Numbered from the stretch's first letter, positions 1 through 9,674 are shown. The stretch is DNA of 64,000 bases from Hyphomicrobium sp. 12-62-95 (GCA_002279935.1 NCCZ01000002.1:248001-312000), one strand, 5' to 3'. Program-made: numbers and translations. Notes: a model not told the origin generated them from the letters alone.

Positions 1-608
1 TGCGGGCCAAGCTGTCGGGCTATATCGAGAACCCGCAGACCGTGTTCAATCGGTACTCGGCGGCCGATCAGAGCCTGCCCGCGCGGTATGCACGCACTGT
101 GGCGCGGTTCCGGATGGGCGGCGGCGGTGGACTGGAATCAGCGCTCGCGGAGGCGGACCAGCTGATCACGTCCGAACCGCAGAACCCGTACTTCTATGAA
201 CTCAAGGCCGATTTCCTACAAAAGAGCGGGCGGTTTTCCGAATCCATTCCGCCGCTGCGCAAAGCTTTGCAGCTGGCCGGGGGCGAAGCGCCCCTGATCG
301 CGGTCCAGTTGGCGCAAAGCATGGTGCAGTCCAAGCAGCCGAAATTGCTTGATGAGGCGATCACTCTGCTGCGCAAGGCGATTACGCGGGAAGGCGAAAA
401 CGCCATGGCGTTCAACATGCTGGGGCAGGCCTATTATGATAAAGGCCTGATCCCGCAAGCGGAGTTGGCACGCGCCCAGGGGCTCTTCTACTTCGGGGCG
501 ATCAAGCAGGCACAGGAATTCGCCAAGCGCGCGCAGAGCGCCCTCAAGCCCGGCAGTCCGGAATGGGTGAAGGCGGACGATATCCTCAACTACAAGCCGC
601 AGACCTGA
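1..608 (+). CDS. M48 family metalloprotease with TPR domain, 3' end (partial)
   Basis: The reading frame is open from the left edge of the window (first full codon at base 3) to the TGA at 606-608, so the 5' part of the gene lies outside. About 200 C-terminal residues are visible. They begin RAKLSGYIENPQTV and contain tetratricopeptide-like helices. This matches the C-terminal half of the BepA-like M48 metalloproteases of Rhizobiales, periplasmic enzymes of outer-membrane quality control, in which an N-terminal HExxH protease domain is followed by TPRs. The catalytic domain itself is not in the window, so the family call rests on the TPR half and on position: this protease commonly precedes the dsbA-aroQ-accBC block. 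The internal GTG at 42 is not the true start. Confidence 0.7.
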   Translation, partial: RAKLSGYIENPQTVFNRYSAADQSLPARYARTVARFRMGGGGGLESALAEADQLITSEPQNPYFYELKADFLQKSGRFSESIPPLRKALQLAGGEAPLIAVQLAQSMVQSKQPKLLDEAITLLRKAITREGENAMAFNMLGQAYYDKGLIPQAELARAQGLFYFGAIKQAQEFAKRAQSALKPGSPEWVKADDILNYKPQT

Positions 609-680
609 TATGAGGCTGCCGCCCCGTCACGTCGCCGCGGCCTTGGCCAAACTTCAATCTTCAACCATGAGTCCACCTCA

Positions 681-1508
681 ATGACCGAACCGACCTCCGA
701 TACGACCAAGACACGTCCGTCGCGATGGACGATCGCCGCGCTTATCGGGGCCTTGGCGCTGTCCGGCGCGTTTCTCCTCACGGGCCCGTTCCGGACGCAC
801 AGCATCGCGGCTGATACGTCGATGTTCAACGACGCGCAGAAACGCGGCATCGAGCAGATCATGAAGGATTATCTTCTGCAGAACCCGCAGGTTCTCGTCG
901 AAGTGCAGACCGCGCTCGAGCAGAAGATAGCCAAGGAAGAGGCCGAGCGGACGAAGACGCTTGTCGCAGATAATGCCAAGGAGATTTACCGGCATCCGGA
1001 TGCGCCGGTGGCGGGCAATCCGAACGGTGACATCACCGTCGTCGAATTCTTCGATTACAACTGTGGTTACTGCAAACGCGGCTTTCACAACATTCGCGAA
1101 CTCATCGAGAAGGACAAGAACGTCCGGGTGGTGTTCAAGGAACTGCCGATCCTGAGCAAGGATTCCGAAGACGCGGCGAAGATCGCTTTGGCGGCGCGGG
1201 CTCAGGGCAAGTACTGGGAACTCCATCAGGCGATGATCGAGAGCAAAGGCCGCGTGACGGAGGCAGCCGCGCTGGAAATGGCGGGCAAGCTCGGTCTCGA
1301 TGTTGAGAAGCTCAAAGCCGACAAAGACGGCGAAGCGGTGAAGGGCGAGTTGGCGCGGGTTGAAGCGCTGGCGCGGAAGATGGGCATTTCGGGTACGCCG
1401 CATTTTTTGGTCGGCAGCGATGCCATCGGCGGGGCGCCGGAGGACCTTCTCGATCAGCTGACCCAGAAAATTGCGACGCTGCGGCAGACGGGTTGCGCCT
1501 ACTGCTAA
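681..1508 (+). CDS. DsbA family thiol:disulfide oxidoreductase (Com1-like)
   Basis: A 275-residue protein with a cytoplasmic stub, one membrane anchor or uncleaved signal at about residues 16-35, a helical region rich in charged residues (50-100) and a thioredoxin-fold DsbA domain. The redox motif CGYC is at 128-131 within FFDYNCGYC, and the cis-proline motif GTPHF is near 238-242. It should form or isomerise disulfides in exported proteins. The N-terminal helical segment resembles the Com1/ScsC group, where such a region mediates oligomerisation. The last four residues are CAYC, a second CxxC at the extreme C-terminus. The gene sits 72 bases after the M48 protease gene. No good Shine-Dalgarno precedes the ATG at 681, so the exact start is moderately certain. 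Confidence 0.88.
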   Translation: MTEPTSDTTKTRPSRWTIAALIGALALSGAFLLTGPFRTHSIAADTSMFNDAQKRGIEQIMKDYLLQNPQVLVEVQTALEQKIAKEEAERTKTLVADNAKEIYRHPDAPVAGNPNGDITVVEFFDYNCGYCKRGFHNIRELIEKDKNVRVVFKELPILSKDSEDAAKIALAARAQGKYWELHQAMIESKGRVTEAAALEMAGKLGLDVEKLKADKDGEAVKGELARVEALARKMGISGTPHFLVGSDAIGGAPEDLLDQLTQKIATLRQTGCAYC

Positions 1509-1571
1509 GCGGGCCCGGAATGCGGTGATTTTGCCTATTGGCGCAAAGTTCTGGCGGATCAGACTATTTTC

Positions 1572-1601
1572 CCACCGCTGCGTTGGCGAACGCGGCGGTG
1601 G
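1572..1601 (+). terminator. Strong hairpin between dsbA-like gene and aroQ
   Basis: CCACCGCTGCGTT (1572-1584) pairs with AACGCGGCGGTGG (1589-1601) over 13 positions, with one G-T wobble and a GGCG loop. It lies 64 bases after the dsbA-like stop codon. The downstream bases are pyrimidine-rich (AACTCTTTCGTCTCCTT) but contain no real T run, so this may be a weak terminator or an RNA-stabilising structure. Confidence 0.4.
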
Positions 1602-1732
1602 AACTCTTTCGTCTCCTTGGGAAAGCTGCTAGACCCCCGGGTTGTACGGGAGAGGCGTGCGGAGCTACGGCAGTCGGCCGGGGTTCGCGGTATGACTGGT
1701 CCCGTGCCCCCGCCAGCCGCTTATCCGGTCCC

Positions 1733-2185
1733 ATGACAAAGCCCGTCTACATCCTCAACGGCCCGAACCTGAACCTCCTGGGTACGCGAGAACCGGCCAT
1801 CTACGGCCGCGACACGCTCGCGGACATCGAGGCTTTGGCGAAGGCGCGGGCAAAGTCGCTCGGTCTAGCCGTCGAGTTCCGGCAGACGAATGTCGAGGGC
1901 GAATTGATCGGCTGGGTGCAGGAGGCGCGGACGGCGTCTTCGGCGATCATCATCAATGCCGCTGGGCTGACGCATACATCAGTGGCACTGCTCGATGCGC
2001 TGCAAGCGTCGGAGTTGCCGGTGGTCGAGGTGCATCTGTCCAATATCTTCCGCCGGGACAGTTTCCGGCAGCATTCATATGTGTCGCTGGCGGCGACGGG
2101 CGTGATCTGCGGGCTGGGTGCCAAGGGCTATGAACTCGCGCTCGAAGCCGTGCGTGGGATCCTCGACAAGACGACGGCGGCGTGA
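1733..2185 (+). CDS. aroQ: Type II 3-dehydroquinate dehydratase
   Basis: This 150-residue enzyme removes water from 3-dehydroquinate to give 3-dehydroshikimate in the shikimate pathway. It has the type II signature [11 protein letters not shown] at residues 7-17, the catalytic tyrosine at Y24 (IYGRDTL), the active-site [10 protein letters not shown] segment with H81, and the VEVHLSN segment with H101. Its length fits the dodecameric type II family. The open frame extends upstream to 1538, but that extension is not family-like, and the ATG at 1733 begins the conserved N-terminus. The stop overlaps the start of the downstream frame (GTG at 2182), and aroQ directly upstream of accB-accC is the usual alphaproteobacterial order. 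Confidence 0.96.
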   Translation: MTKPVYILNGPNLNLLGTREPAIYGRDTLADIEALAKARAKSLGLAVEFRQTNVEGELIGWVQEARTASSAIIINAAGLTHTSVALLDALQASELPVVEVHLSNIFRRDSFRQHSYVSLAATGVICGLGAKGYELALEAVRGILDKTTAA

Positions 2186-2274
2186 AACCGCAGCGTAAAA
2201 AGGCGAAGGCCAAGGCCAAAGCCAAGACAATGCCGCGGACGGCAAAGCCGCGGCCGAAGAAGGTGAGACGAAAC

Positions 2275-2757
2275 ATGACGGCGAAGGACAAGGGTGAGGC
2301 GCAGAGCCCGGAGCAGAAGATCATCCGCGATCTGGCGGATCTTCTGAATGAGACGGGCTTATCCGAGATCGAAATCGAGAAAGACGGGCTGAAGGTCCGC
2401 GTCGCCCGCTCGATCACGATCACCGCTTCGCATGCCGTCGCTGCGGCGCCGGCCGCCGCTTCTGGATCGGCGGCGGCGGGTGCGGTTCTTGCGGCATCCG
2501 CTAGCGGCGATCCCGGCAAGCATCCCGGCGCGGTCAAGTCGCCGATGGTCGGCACGGCTTACCGGTCGCCGGAGCCCACGTCGCCGCCGTTCATGGAAGT
2601 CGGCACGCGCGTGCAACAGGGCGACACGCTGCTCATCATCGAAGCGATGAAGACCATGAACCAGATCCCGGCCCCGCGCTCGGGCACGGTCACGGCGATC
2701 TTTTTCGAGAATGGGCAGCCGGTGGAATTCGGCGAGGTTCTTGCGGTCATCGAATAA
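2275..2757 (+). CDS. accB: Biotin carboxyl carrier protein of acetyl-CoA carboxylase
   Basis: A 160-residue carrier that holds covalently bound biotin and shuttles carboxyl groups from biotin carboxylase (AccC) to the carboxyltransferase in the first step of fatty acid synthesis. An N-terminal helical segment (1-45) is followed by an Ala/Ser-rich flexible linker (about 50-85) and a biotinyl domain with the acceptor lysine K126 in EAMKTMN. The frame is open upstream from GTG 2182 and would add a very Lys/Ala-rich leader. I chose ATG 2275 because AAGGTGAG precedes it at suitable spacing and [20 protein letters not shown] is where family similarity starts. The long form (2182) overlaps the aroQ stop and cannot be excluded. 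Confidence 0.93.
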   Translation: MTAKDKGEAQSPEQKIIRDLADLLNETGLSEIEIEKDGLKVRVARSITITASHAVAAAPAAASGSAAAGAVLAASASGDPGKHPGAVKSPMVGTAYRSPEPTSPPFMEVGTRVQQGDTLLIIEAMKTMNQIPAPRSGTVTAIFFENGQPVEFGEVLAVIE

Positions 2758-2843
2758 GGGAGGGCAACGCCCCTGAGCTTCGCAGACAGGCCGGCGCATG
2801 CCGCCTGTCACAGCTGAACGCCAGGGCCGTTGCCAGGTAAAAT

Positions 2844-4184
2844 ATGTTCGACAAAGTCTTGATCGCGAACCGGGGTGAAATTGCACTGCGCATTCAGCGT
2901 GCATGCAAGGAGCTTGGGATCGCCACGGTGGCGGTGCATTCGACGGCAGATGCCGATGCGATGCATGTCCGGCTTGCGGATGAGAGCGTGTGCATCGGCC
3001 CGCCGACGTCGTCTGACAGCTATTTGAATATTCCGCGCTTGTTGGCTGCGTGCGAGATCACGGGCGCGGACGCGGTGCATCCCGGTTACGGCTTTTTGTC
3101 GGAGAACGCGCGGTTCGCGGAAATCCTGGAAGAGCACAACATCACCTTCATCGGCCCAACGTCGGAACACATCCGGATCATGGGCGATAAGATCGAGGCC
3201 AAGGAGACGGCCAAGCGGCTCGGCATTCCGGTGGTGCCTGGATCAGACGGCGCGGTGAAGACCGAGACGGAGGCGATGAAGGTCGCCAAGAGCATGGGTT
3301 TCCCCGTGCTGATCAAGGCGACGGCGGGCGGCGGCGGACGGGGCATGAAGGTTGCCACCAGCGCGGAAGATTTGCCGATGGCGTTTTCGACCGCGCGCTC
3401 GGAAGCCAAGGCCGCGTTTGGCAACGACAGCGTTTACATCGAAAAGTATCTGACCAAGCCGCGCCACATCGAAATTCAGGTGTTCGGCGACGGACAGGGC
3501 AACGCGGTGCATCTGGGTGAGCGCGACTGCTCGCTGCAGCGGCGGCACCAAAAGGTGTTCGAGGAAGCGCCGTCGCCGGCGATTAATGCGGCCGCGCGGG
3601 CGCGGATCGGTGAGACGGTTGCGACGGCGATGCAGACGATCAAGTATCGCGGCGCGGGCACGGTCGAGTTCCTCTACGAGGATGGCGAATTCTATTTCAT
3701 CGAGATGAACACGCGCATCCAGGTGGAGCATCCGGTGACGGAGGCGATCACCGGCATCGATCTTGTGCTGGAACAGATCCGGGTGGCGTCGGGGGCAGGG
3801 CTGTCGTTCCGCCAAGAGGACATCCAGTTCTCAGGGCATGCCATCGAGTGCCGCATCAATGCTGAAAACCCGCGGACGTTCCGGCCGTCGCCGGGGCAGA
3901 TTACCTATTGGCATCCGCCGGGCGGACTTGGCATTCGCGTCGACAGCGGGGCCTACCAGGGCTATCGCATCCCGCCATATTACGACAGCTTGATCGGCAA
4001 ACTCATCGTGCACGGCAAGACGCGCAACGAGTGCATGATGCGGCTGAAGCGGGCGCTGTCGGAATTCGTGATCGACGGCATCGAGACGACGATCCCGCTG
4101 TTCCACGAACTCGTCCGGCACCCGGATGTCGTTAACGGCATGTACGACATTCATTGGCTGGAGAAGTATCTCGGCAAGTCTTGA
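2844..4184 (+). CDS. accC: Acetyl-CoA carboxylase biotin carboxylase subunit
   Basis: A 446-residue ATP-grasp enzyme that carboxylates the biotin on AccB using bicarbonate and ATP. The N-terminus [16 protein letters not shown] is the standard biotin carboxylase opening. The glycine-rich ATP loop GGGGRGMKV lies near residues 163-171, and [14 protein letters not shown] marks the active-site region near 286-300. A C-terminal biotin carboxylase domain ends in HWLEKYL. Length equals the family standard. It follows accB after 86 bases and is probably co-transcribed with it. Confidence 0.97.
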   Translation: MFDKVLIANRGEIALRIQRACKELGIATVAVHSTADADAMHVRLADESVCIGPPTSSDSYLNIPRLLAACEITGADAVHPGYGFLSENARFAEILEEHNITFIGPTSEHIRIMGDKIEAKETAKRLGIPVVPGSDGAVKTETEAMKVAKSMGFPVLIKATAGGGGRGMKVATSAEDLPMAFSTARSEAKAAFGNDSVYIEKYLTKPRHIEIQVFGDGQGNAVHLGERDCSLQRRHQKVFEEAPSPAINAAARARIGETVATAMQTIKYRGAGTVEFLYEDGEFYFIEMNTRIQVEHPVTEAITGIDLVLEQIRVASGAGLSFRQEDIQFSGHAIECRINAENPRTFRPSPGQITYWHPPGGLGIRVDSGAYQGYRIPPYYDSLIGKLIVHGKTRNECMMRLKRALSEFVIDGIETTIPLFHELVRHPDVVNGMYDIHWLEKYLGKS

Positions 4185-4208
4185 TTGTGCGCGGCGCGAG
4201 GAGATGAC

Positions 4209-5045
4209 GTGACCGAGACTGCCGCACTTCCATTTGGAGCCTATCAGCCGACAGTGCTGCAGGCCCGCCTGATCGCACTGGGGCGGCGGCTGCCACCGAC
4301 GAAGGCCGGCAAACGGACGGCCTCGTTCATCCGCTCCGCCATGCGGCGGCTGCGCTCCGAACCGCTGGACCTAGTCGTCATCGGTCAGAAGATGCGGCTC
4401 TATGCCGGCAACAACGCCTGCGAGAAGCGGCTGATCGTGACGCCGCAGTTTTTTGATCCGCTGGAACTCGGGTTTTTGAAAGCCCGGCTGCATCCCAAGT
4501 TCACGTTTTTGGATATCGGCAGCAACGTGGGCGCGTACAGCATTTTCGTTGCGAAGAATGCGGGGCCGGGCGCGCGGGTGGTGGCGGTCGATCCCAATGC
4601 GATCGTTTTGAAGCGCCTTGACTTCAACGCGGCGGCGAATGGTCTGACCAATATCCGCCCGGTGCAGGCTGCCATCGCGGATGCGGACGGGGAGATGGCG
4701 TTCGCACTCGAAGAGAGCAACATGGGCGGCTCGTCGCTGCAGCTCGATCGCGAGGCGCGCGGGGGAAAAACGATTTTCAAGGTTCCGGTGCGGACGCTGG
4801 CGGGGGTTGTGGCGGAGGCCGGGCTCGATCGGGTCGATGCCATTAAGATTGACGTGGAAGGTTTCGAGGACAAGGTTCTGATCCCCTACCTCGCCGCCGT
4901 GCCGCGCGGGCTTTACCCAAAGGCTGTCATTCTGGAAGCCAATATCGACAGCTGGGCCGGCGATCTCATCGGTGCGTTGGCCGGTGCTGGCTATGAGACC
5001 TCCGGCGAACTGGCTCAGAACGGCATCTTCGCGCTTCCGGAGTGA
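4209..5045 (+). CDS. FkbM family SAM-dependent methyltransferase
   Basis: A protein of about 278 residues with a class I SAM-binding fold: motif I FLDIGSNVGAYS near residue 100, an acidic VAVDPN after strand 2, and the FkbM-type KIDVEGFE motif near 213. FkbM proteins O-methylate sugars or other small hydroxylated substrates; the substrate here is unknown. GTG 4209 is preferred because GAGGAG lies just upstream (4198-4203); a TTG at 4185 directly after accC is the longer alternative. In most relatives accC is followed directly by aat, so this gene looks inserted into that block. Base composition does not differ visibly from its neighbours. Given the polysaccharide locus 11 kb away, it might modify a surface glycan, but that is speculation. 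Confidence 0.85.
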   Translation: MTETAALPFGAYQPTVLQARLIALGRRLPPTKAGKRTASFIRSAMRRLRSEPLDLVVIGQKMRLYAGNNACEKRLIVTPQFFDPLELGFLKARLHPKFTFLDIGSNVGAYSIFVAKNAGPGARVVAVDPNAIVLKRLDFNAAANGLTNIRPVQAAIADADGEMAFALEESNMGGSSLQLDREARGGKTIFKVPVRTLAGVVAEAGLDRVDAIKIDVEGFEDKVLIPYLAAVPRGLYPKAVILEANIDSWAGDLIGALAGAGYETSGELAQNGIFALPE

Positions 5046-5136
5046 GAGCCGCTCCCTCTGGGCGCCCGGCTCGCATTTTTTCAAAAAGGCCGCTAGACTT
5101 GGGCAGGTTCGAACCAAAACGGGGGCATCCGCGCCG

Positions 5137-5814
5137 ATGTCGCGTGACGACATCCTGATCGAGATTACGCCGCAGGTCCTGATGAAGGCCTACGCTTGCG
5201 GTATTTTTCCCATGGCGGAAAGCGCCGACGATCCGGCCTTGCACTGGATCGAGCCGCAGAACCGGGGTGTGCTTCCGCTCGATGCGGTCCATATCCCCAC
5301 ACGGCTGAAGCGCACGCTGCGCACCACGCATCTCACGGTTCGTATCGATACGGATTACGACGGCGTCATCGACGGCTGTGCGGGATCGCGCGAGGGCCGC
5401 GACTCCACGTGGATCAACAGCCGCATTCGGGCGCTCTATCGCGAGCTGTTCAAGCTTGGGCATTGCCATACCGTGGAAGTGTGGAATGGCGACCGTCTCG
5501 TCGGCGGGCTTTACGGCGTGGCACTCGACGGCGCGTTCTTCGGCGAGAGTATGTTCTCCTACGAGCGCGACGCGTCGAAGATTGCGCTCGTCTATCTCGC
5601 CGCGCGGCTTATTCACGGTGGCTTCCGCCTGCTCGATACGCAGTTCGTGACTGAGCATCTGAAGCAATTCGGAACGATTGAGATCGATCGGACGGCCTTC
5701 CACCGCCGGTTGGAACAGGCGCTCGGACATTCGGGCGATTTCGGCCGCCTGCCTCTCGACACGGCTCCCGACGACATCATCCAGATCGTGGAAGCCGCAT
5801 CGCGCCGCGCATGA
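5137..5814 (+). CDS. aat: Leucyl/phenylalanyl-tRNA--protein transferase
   Basis: A 225-residue enzyme that adds Leu or Phe to proteins with N-terminal Arg or Lys, making them N-degron substrates for ClpS/ClpAP. It has the family motifs YACGIFPMAE near residues 22-31, WIEPQNRGVLPLD, and GGLYGVALDGAFFGESMFS. The open frame extends to 4972, but ATG 5137 starts the recognisable N-terminus (ILIEITPQVLMKAY). It lies about 90 bases after the FkbM gene. Placement downstream of accBC is usual in alphaproteobacteria. Confidence 0.95.
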   Translation: MSRDDILIEITPQVLMKAYACGIFPMAESADDPALHWIEPQNRGVLPLDAVHIPTRLKRTLRTTHLTVRIDTDYDGVIDGCAGSREGRDSTWINSRIRALYRELFKLGHCHTVEVWNGDRLVGGLYGVALDGAFFGESMFSYERDASKIALVYLAARLIHGGFRLLDTQFVTEHLKQFGTIEIDRTAFHRRLEQALGHSGDFGRLPLDTAPDDIIQIVEAASRRA

Positions 5815-5925
5815 GTTGCTGTTCCGGCGGAAACAGCGCCCATTGTCTCCCCATGTGATCGTCCGTCCATCGAGCGAGGCATTCCGTCCGCTTCGAAGGC
5901 ATCGTTCACAACTGGAGTATGATCC

Positions 5926-6210
5926 ATGCGCACAACCCGTCGCGACCTGGCAATGGCCGGTCTTGCAGCCCTGACAGCATTCGGCGCGACCGCATTTGCG
6001 GGTACCGCCGAGGCTGGCGGCAAACATAAGCACAATCGCCACGGCGTGACCGTGATCATTGGCGACGGTGGATATGGCTACTACGGGCGCAATCGCTATT
6101 ACGGCTATCGCAGCGCCGGCACCGGCTGCGGCTACCTGCTCGACCGCTACGAAGTGACCGGCAATCCGAAGTGGTACCGCCGCTGGAAGAACTGCCGCAA
6201 CGGCTGGTAG
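5926..6210 (+). CDS. Small secreted Tyr/Gly-rich protein with Tat-like signal
   Basis: A 94-residue protein I cannot assign. The N-terminus carries twin arginines (TTRRDLAMAG) followed by a hydrophobic Ala/Leu stretch and a likely AEA cleavage site near residue 29, which looks like a Tat or Sec signal peptide. The mature part starts with a His/Lys-rich patch (KHKHNRHG), then a Gly/Tyr-rich segment (GDGGYGYYGRNRYYGY), and ends in CGYLLDRYEVTGNPKWYRRW with two cysteines that could form a disulfide. It is a single-gene unit followed by a clear terminator hairpin. Similar short exported proteins are common as hypotheticals in Rhizobiales. The ATG at 5926 is the only start that gives the signal peptide. 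Confidence 0.75.
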   Translation: MRTTRRDLAMAGLAALTAFGATAFAGTAEAGGKHKHNRHGVTVIIGDGGYGYYGRNRYYGYRSAGTGCGYLLDRYEVTGNPKWYRRWKNCRNGW

Positions 6211-6247
6211 GCCGGGTCAGACCGCGGCAATAGTTTGAGTCAGTTCA

Positions 6248-6280
6248 GCGAACCGGCGGCAACGCCGGTTCGCGCGTTTT
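6248..6280 (+). terminator. Rho-independent terminator after the small secreted protein gene
   Basis: A perfect 11-bp stem, GCGAACCGGCG (6248-6258) with CGCCGGTTCGC (6263-6273), closed by a GCAA tetraloop and followed by GCGTTTT. It lies 37 bases after the stop codon at 6210. Confidence 0.8.
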
Positions 6281-6364
6281 CGCCCCTTGGCGGACCGGGG
6301 AAAAGCGACTACCGGAACGGTGAGAGAGCCCATGGGCGGCCTAATCTTATACAGGAGACCTGCC

Positions 6365-7699
6365 GTGTCCGAGACGAGCGCATACAGACACGACATTGAC
6401 GGATGTCTTGAGCCCGCAATCGGACACCATGGATTGCCGCCGGCATTGCTCTCGGGCTGGTTGGAGAAGGCGGCGCCCGTTCTTGACGGCCTGCGCGCGG
6501 ATTATGACAGCGGCTCCTTACCCCTGCTCCGGATCGTTGAAGATACCGCCGACATCGATGCTGCCGAAGCGGCTCTGGCAAAACTATCCGACGGGGCCGA
6601 CAGCATCATTTTTCTGGGCACGGGCGGGTCGAGCCTGGGCGGGCAGACGCTGGCGCAGATTGCCGGATGGGGCATTCCGCACACGTCGCCGAAGGCGCCG
6701 CATCGCCGCCCGCGCATTCGGTTCTACGACAATCTGGACGGTGGGACGTTCGCTGCTCTGCTGCGCGCGACCGATTTTGCAAAGACGCGTTTTGTGGTGA
6801 TATCGAAGTCGGGCGGGACGGCTGAGACCTTGGCGCAAGCGATTGCGACGATCTCGGCGGTGAAAGCTGCGGGGCTCGGCGATCACATTCCCAAACTCTT
6901 TCTTGGCATCACGGAACCGGACGCGCCGGGCAAGGCGAATGGTTTGCGCGCGCTGTTCGGATCGCTCGGCATTCCGATGCTAGACCATCACACCGGCATC
7001 GGCGGACGGTTTTCGTGTCTCACGAATGTGGGTCTGTTGCCGGCCATGGCGCGGGGGCTTGATGCACGCGCGATCCGCGCCGGTGCGCGTTCGATCTTGC
7101 AGCCGCTGCTTGATGGCAAGCCTGCCGCCGATATTCCGTTTGCAGCCGGAGCCTCGGCGATGGTGGGGCTATCGAAGGAACGCGGCATTCGCACGATCGT
7201 TCTGATGCCCTATGCGGACCGGCTCGGCAAACTGGCGGACTGGTACGTGCAGCTGTGGGCGGAGAGCCTAGGCAAGGGCGGCGAAGGGACGACGCCGGTG
7301 CCGGCTATCGGGCCTGTCGATCAGCACAGCCAATTGCAGCTCTTCATGGATGGGCCGCGGGAGCTTGCGACGACGATCATTCGCGTGGCGTCGAAGGGGA
7401 CAGGGCCCGCGCTCGATGCCGGAATGGCGAAGACGGCGGGCCTCGGCTTTCTGGGCGGCAAGACGATTGGCGATATCGTGGATGCGCAAGGGCATGCGGT
7501 GGCGGCGGCCTTGCGGAAGGCCGGGCGGCCGGTGCGGACCATCGACATTGAGACGCTGGATGAGCGGGCGGCGGGTGCGCTGCTCATGCATTTCATGCTG
7601 GAGACGATCGTGGCAGGGCGGCTGCTCAAGCTCGATCCGTTCGACCAGCCGGCCGTGGAACTCGCCAAAATCCTCACCAAGCAGCGGCTCGGCGGCTAG
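6365..7699 (+). CDS. pgi: Glucose-6-phosphate isomerase
   Basis: A 444-residue enzyme that interconverts glucose 6-phosphate and fructose 6-phosphate. Visible family motifs are GTGGSSLGGQTL (sugar-phosphate loop), VISKSGGTAET, GGRFSCLTNVG, and the signature region QLWAESLGKGGEG followed by GPVDQHSQLQL, which contains the catalytic Glu and His. It is shorter than the E. coli enzyme (about 550 residues), as in many alphaproteobacterial forms. GTG 6365 is chosen because ACAGGAGACC lies at ideal distance; an ATG at 6332 would add 11 residues without a ribosome binding site. The stop codon is embedded in the terminator stem that follows. Confidence 0.93.
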   Translation: MSETSAYRHDIDGCLEPAIGHHGLPPALLSGWLEKAAPVLDGLRADYDSGSLPLLRIVEDTADIDAAEAALAKLSDGADSIIFLGTGGSSLGGQTLAQIAGWGIPHTSPKAPHRRPRIRFYDNLDGGTFAALLRATDFAKTRFVVISKSGGTAETLAQAIATISAVKAAGLGDHIPKLFLGITEPDAPGKANGLRALFGSLGIPMLDHHTGIGGRFSCLTNVGLLPAMARGLDARAIRAGARSILQPLLDGKPAADIPFAAGASAMVGLSKERGIRTIVLMPYADRLGKLADWYVQLWAESLGKGGEGTTPVPAIGPVDQHSQLQLFMDGPRELATTIIRVASKGTGPALDAGMAKTAGLGFLGGKTIGDIVDAQGHAVAAALRKAGRPVRTIDIETLDERAAGALLMHFMLETIVAGRLLKLDPFDQPAVELAKILTKQRLGG

Positions 7700-7744
7700 G
7701 GCGCGGCCGTTTTCGTTGAATCACAGCCGCGCCCTAGCTTTTTG
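7696..7744 (+). terminator. Rho-independent terminator overlapping the pgi stop codon
   Basis: CTAGGGCGCGGC (7696-7707) pairs perfectly with GCCGCGCCCTAG (7726-7737), with an 18-base loop, and is followed by CTTTTTG. The 5' arm includes the TAG stop of pgi. Confidence 0.75.
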
Positions 7745-7877
7745 ATTCGACCAACGATTCACGCTTCGGACTGATAGGGTCCGAAGCGATCGTGGTCTAC
7801 GGCCTGTTCACGGTGGCATCCGCGCGGATGTTCTCCCCTCCCGTCAGTGCTAAAAGCTGGCACGAGGAGATTCGCCC

Positions 7878-9674
7878 GTGGCCATCCGACAGCTTGCTCC
7901 GGAGACAGTAAATCGCATTGCCGCCGGTGAGGTCATCGAGCGGCCTGCGAGCGTGGTCAAAGAACTGGTCGAAAACGCGATCGACGCGGGCGCGCGCGAG
8001 ATCGAGATCGTAACGGTGGGCGGCGGGCTGTCGCTCATTCGCGTGACGGACGACGGGGCCGGTATGCCGCCGGACGATCTGCTGCTGGCGGTGGAGCGGC
8101 ACGCGACGTCGAAGCTCAACGAAGACGATCTGTTCGATATTCGCACGCTCGGGTTTCGCGGCGAGGCGCTGCCGTCGATCGGGGCGGTGGCGGTGCTGTC
8201 GATTGCGTCGCGGCCACCCGCGAAGCGCGACGGATTCGAGATCATCGTCGAGCGTGGGTATAAGAGCGGGCTGAAGCCGGCGGGGATCAACGCGGGCACG
8301 CGCGTTGAAGTGCGCGAACTCTTTTCGGCGACGCCGGCGCGTTTGAAGTTCCTCAAATCCGAGCGGGCGGAGAACATGGCCGTTTCGGAGACCGTGAAGC
8401 GGCTGGCGATGGCGCATCCCGATGTCGGGTTTTCGGTGACGACGGGGGAGCGCGCGGGATTACGGCTGCCGCGGTGTGCTGGGACGGCGGATGGGCTGCT
8501 GCAGCGGCTCGGGCGGATCATGGGGTCTGAATTCATGGCTGATGCGCTGGCCATTTCGGGCGAGCGGGATGGTGTGCGCATTCTGGGGTATGCGGGGTTG
8601 CCGACGCTGCACCGGCCGGATGCGGGGCAGCAGTTCCTGTTCGTCAACGGGCGGCCGGTGCGGGATAAGGTTCTCGTCGGCGCAGTGCGGGCGGCGTACG
8701 GCGATCTCATTCCGAAGGGGCGGCATCCGTTGCTTGCGCTTTTCGTGACGCTCGATCCGAGCGATGTGGATGTGAACGTGCATCCGACCAAGGCGGAGGT
8801 GCGCTTTCGCGATGGCGGGCGTGTTCGGGGTCTGATGATCGGGGCGATCCAGCATGCGCTTGAAGGTGCTGGACACCGGGCGAGCGCGCGCGGCGGTGGG
8901 CTGACGCTCGAGACGCTGGCGCGGTCGGCGATTACGGAGCCGCAAGCATTCGGCGGCGGGGGTTATGCGGATCGCGTTCCGTCCTACATCCCGCCTGGAC
9001 TGGCAGAGGCCATGCAGGCACCGTTTGCGGCGTTCGATGCGCCGAGTGCGGATGCGCGGGCGCATGCGGCACCGGTGTCACCCGATTTGCTTGACCGTCC
9101 CTTAGGGGCAGCGCGGGCGCAATTGCATGAGACGTATATCGTGGCGCAGACGCGGACTTCGGTCGTGATCGTCGATCAGCACGCGGCGCACGAGCGGCTT
9201 GTTTACGAGCGCATGAAGGCGATGCTGTCGAATGGCGGCGTGGCGCGGCAGGGCTTGCTGATTCCGGCGATCGTCGAGGTGGGCGATGATGCGGCGCAGG
9301 CGCTGGCCGAGCGCGAGACGGAGCTGGCCGAATTGGGACTAGTGCTGGAGCCATTCGGGTTTGGGGCGGTGGCCGTGCGGGAAGTGCCGGCGTTGCTTGG
9401 CGACACGAACGTAGAAGGCTTGGTGCGCGATCTGGCGGCGGAGATTTTGGCGGAGGGTCAGGGCTTCGCACTGCGCGACAAGCTGGAAGCAATCTGCTCG
9501 CGCATGGCGTGTCATGGCAGCGTTCGCGCGGGGCGGCGTTTGGCGCCAGAAGAGATGAATGCGCTGCTGCGCGAGATGGAAGCAACGCCGTACTCGGGCC
9601 AGTGCAATCACGGGCGGCCAACGTATGTGGAGTTGAAATTGTCCGACATCGAGCGGCTGTTCGGTCGGCGATGA
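7878..9674 (+). CDS. mutL: DNA mismatch repair protein MutL
   Basis: A 598-residue protein with an N-terminal GHKL ATPase ([11 protein letters not shown] near residues 28-38, DDGAGM near 58, GFRGEAL near 93) and a C-terminal dimerisation/endonuclease domain. The metal-binding endonuclease motif DQHA-x2-E-x4-E is intact at about 433-444 ([13 protein letters not shown]), and the CNHGRPT motif is near the C-terminus. It should therefore nick the error-containing strand itself, as in bacteria without MutH. The GTG start at 7878 is supported by GAGGAG at 7864-7869. The linker (about 330-400) is Ala/Pro-rich and variable, as is usual. Confidence 0.96.
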   Translation: MAIRQLAPETVNRIAAGEVIERPASVVKELVENAIDAGAREIEIVTVGGGLSLIRVTDDGAGMPPDDLLLAVERHATSKLNEDDLFDIRTLGFRGEALPSIGAVAVLSIASRPPAKRDGFEIIVERGYKSGLKPAGINAGTRVEVRELFSATPARLKFLKSERAENMAVSETVKRLAMAHPDVGFSVTTGERAGLRLPRCAGTADGLLQRLGRIMGSEFMADALAISGERDGVRILGYAGLPTLHRPDAGQQFLFVNGRPVRDKVLVGAVRAAYGDLIPKGRHPLLALFVTLDPSDVDVNVHPTKAEVRFRDGGRVRGLMIGAIQHALEGAGHRASARGGGLTLETLARSAITEPQAFGGGGYADRVPSYIPPGLAEAMQAPFAAFDAPSADARAHAAPVSPDLLDRPLGAARAQLHETYIVAQTRTSVVIVDQHAAHERLVYERMKAMLSNGGVARQGLLIPAIVEVGDDAAQALAERETELAELGLVLEPFGFGAVAVREVPALLGDTNVEGLVRDLAAEILAEGQGFALRDKLEAICSRMACHGSVRAGRRLAPEEMNALLREMEATPYSGQCNHGRPTYVELKLSDIERLFGRR

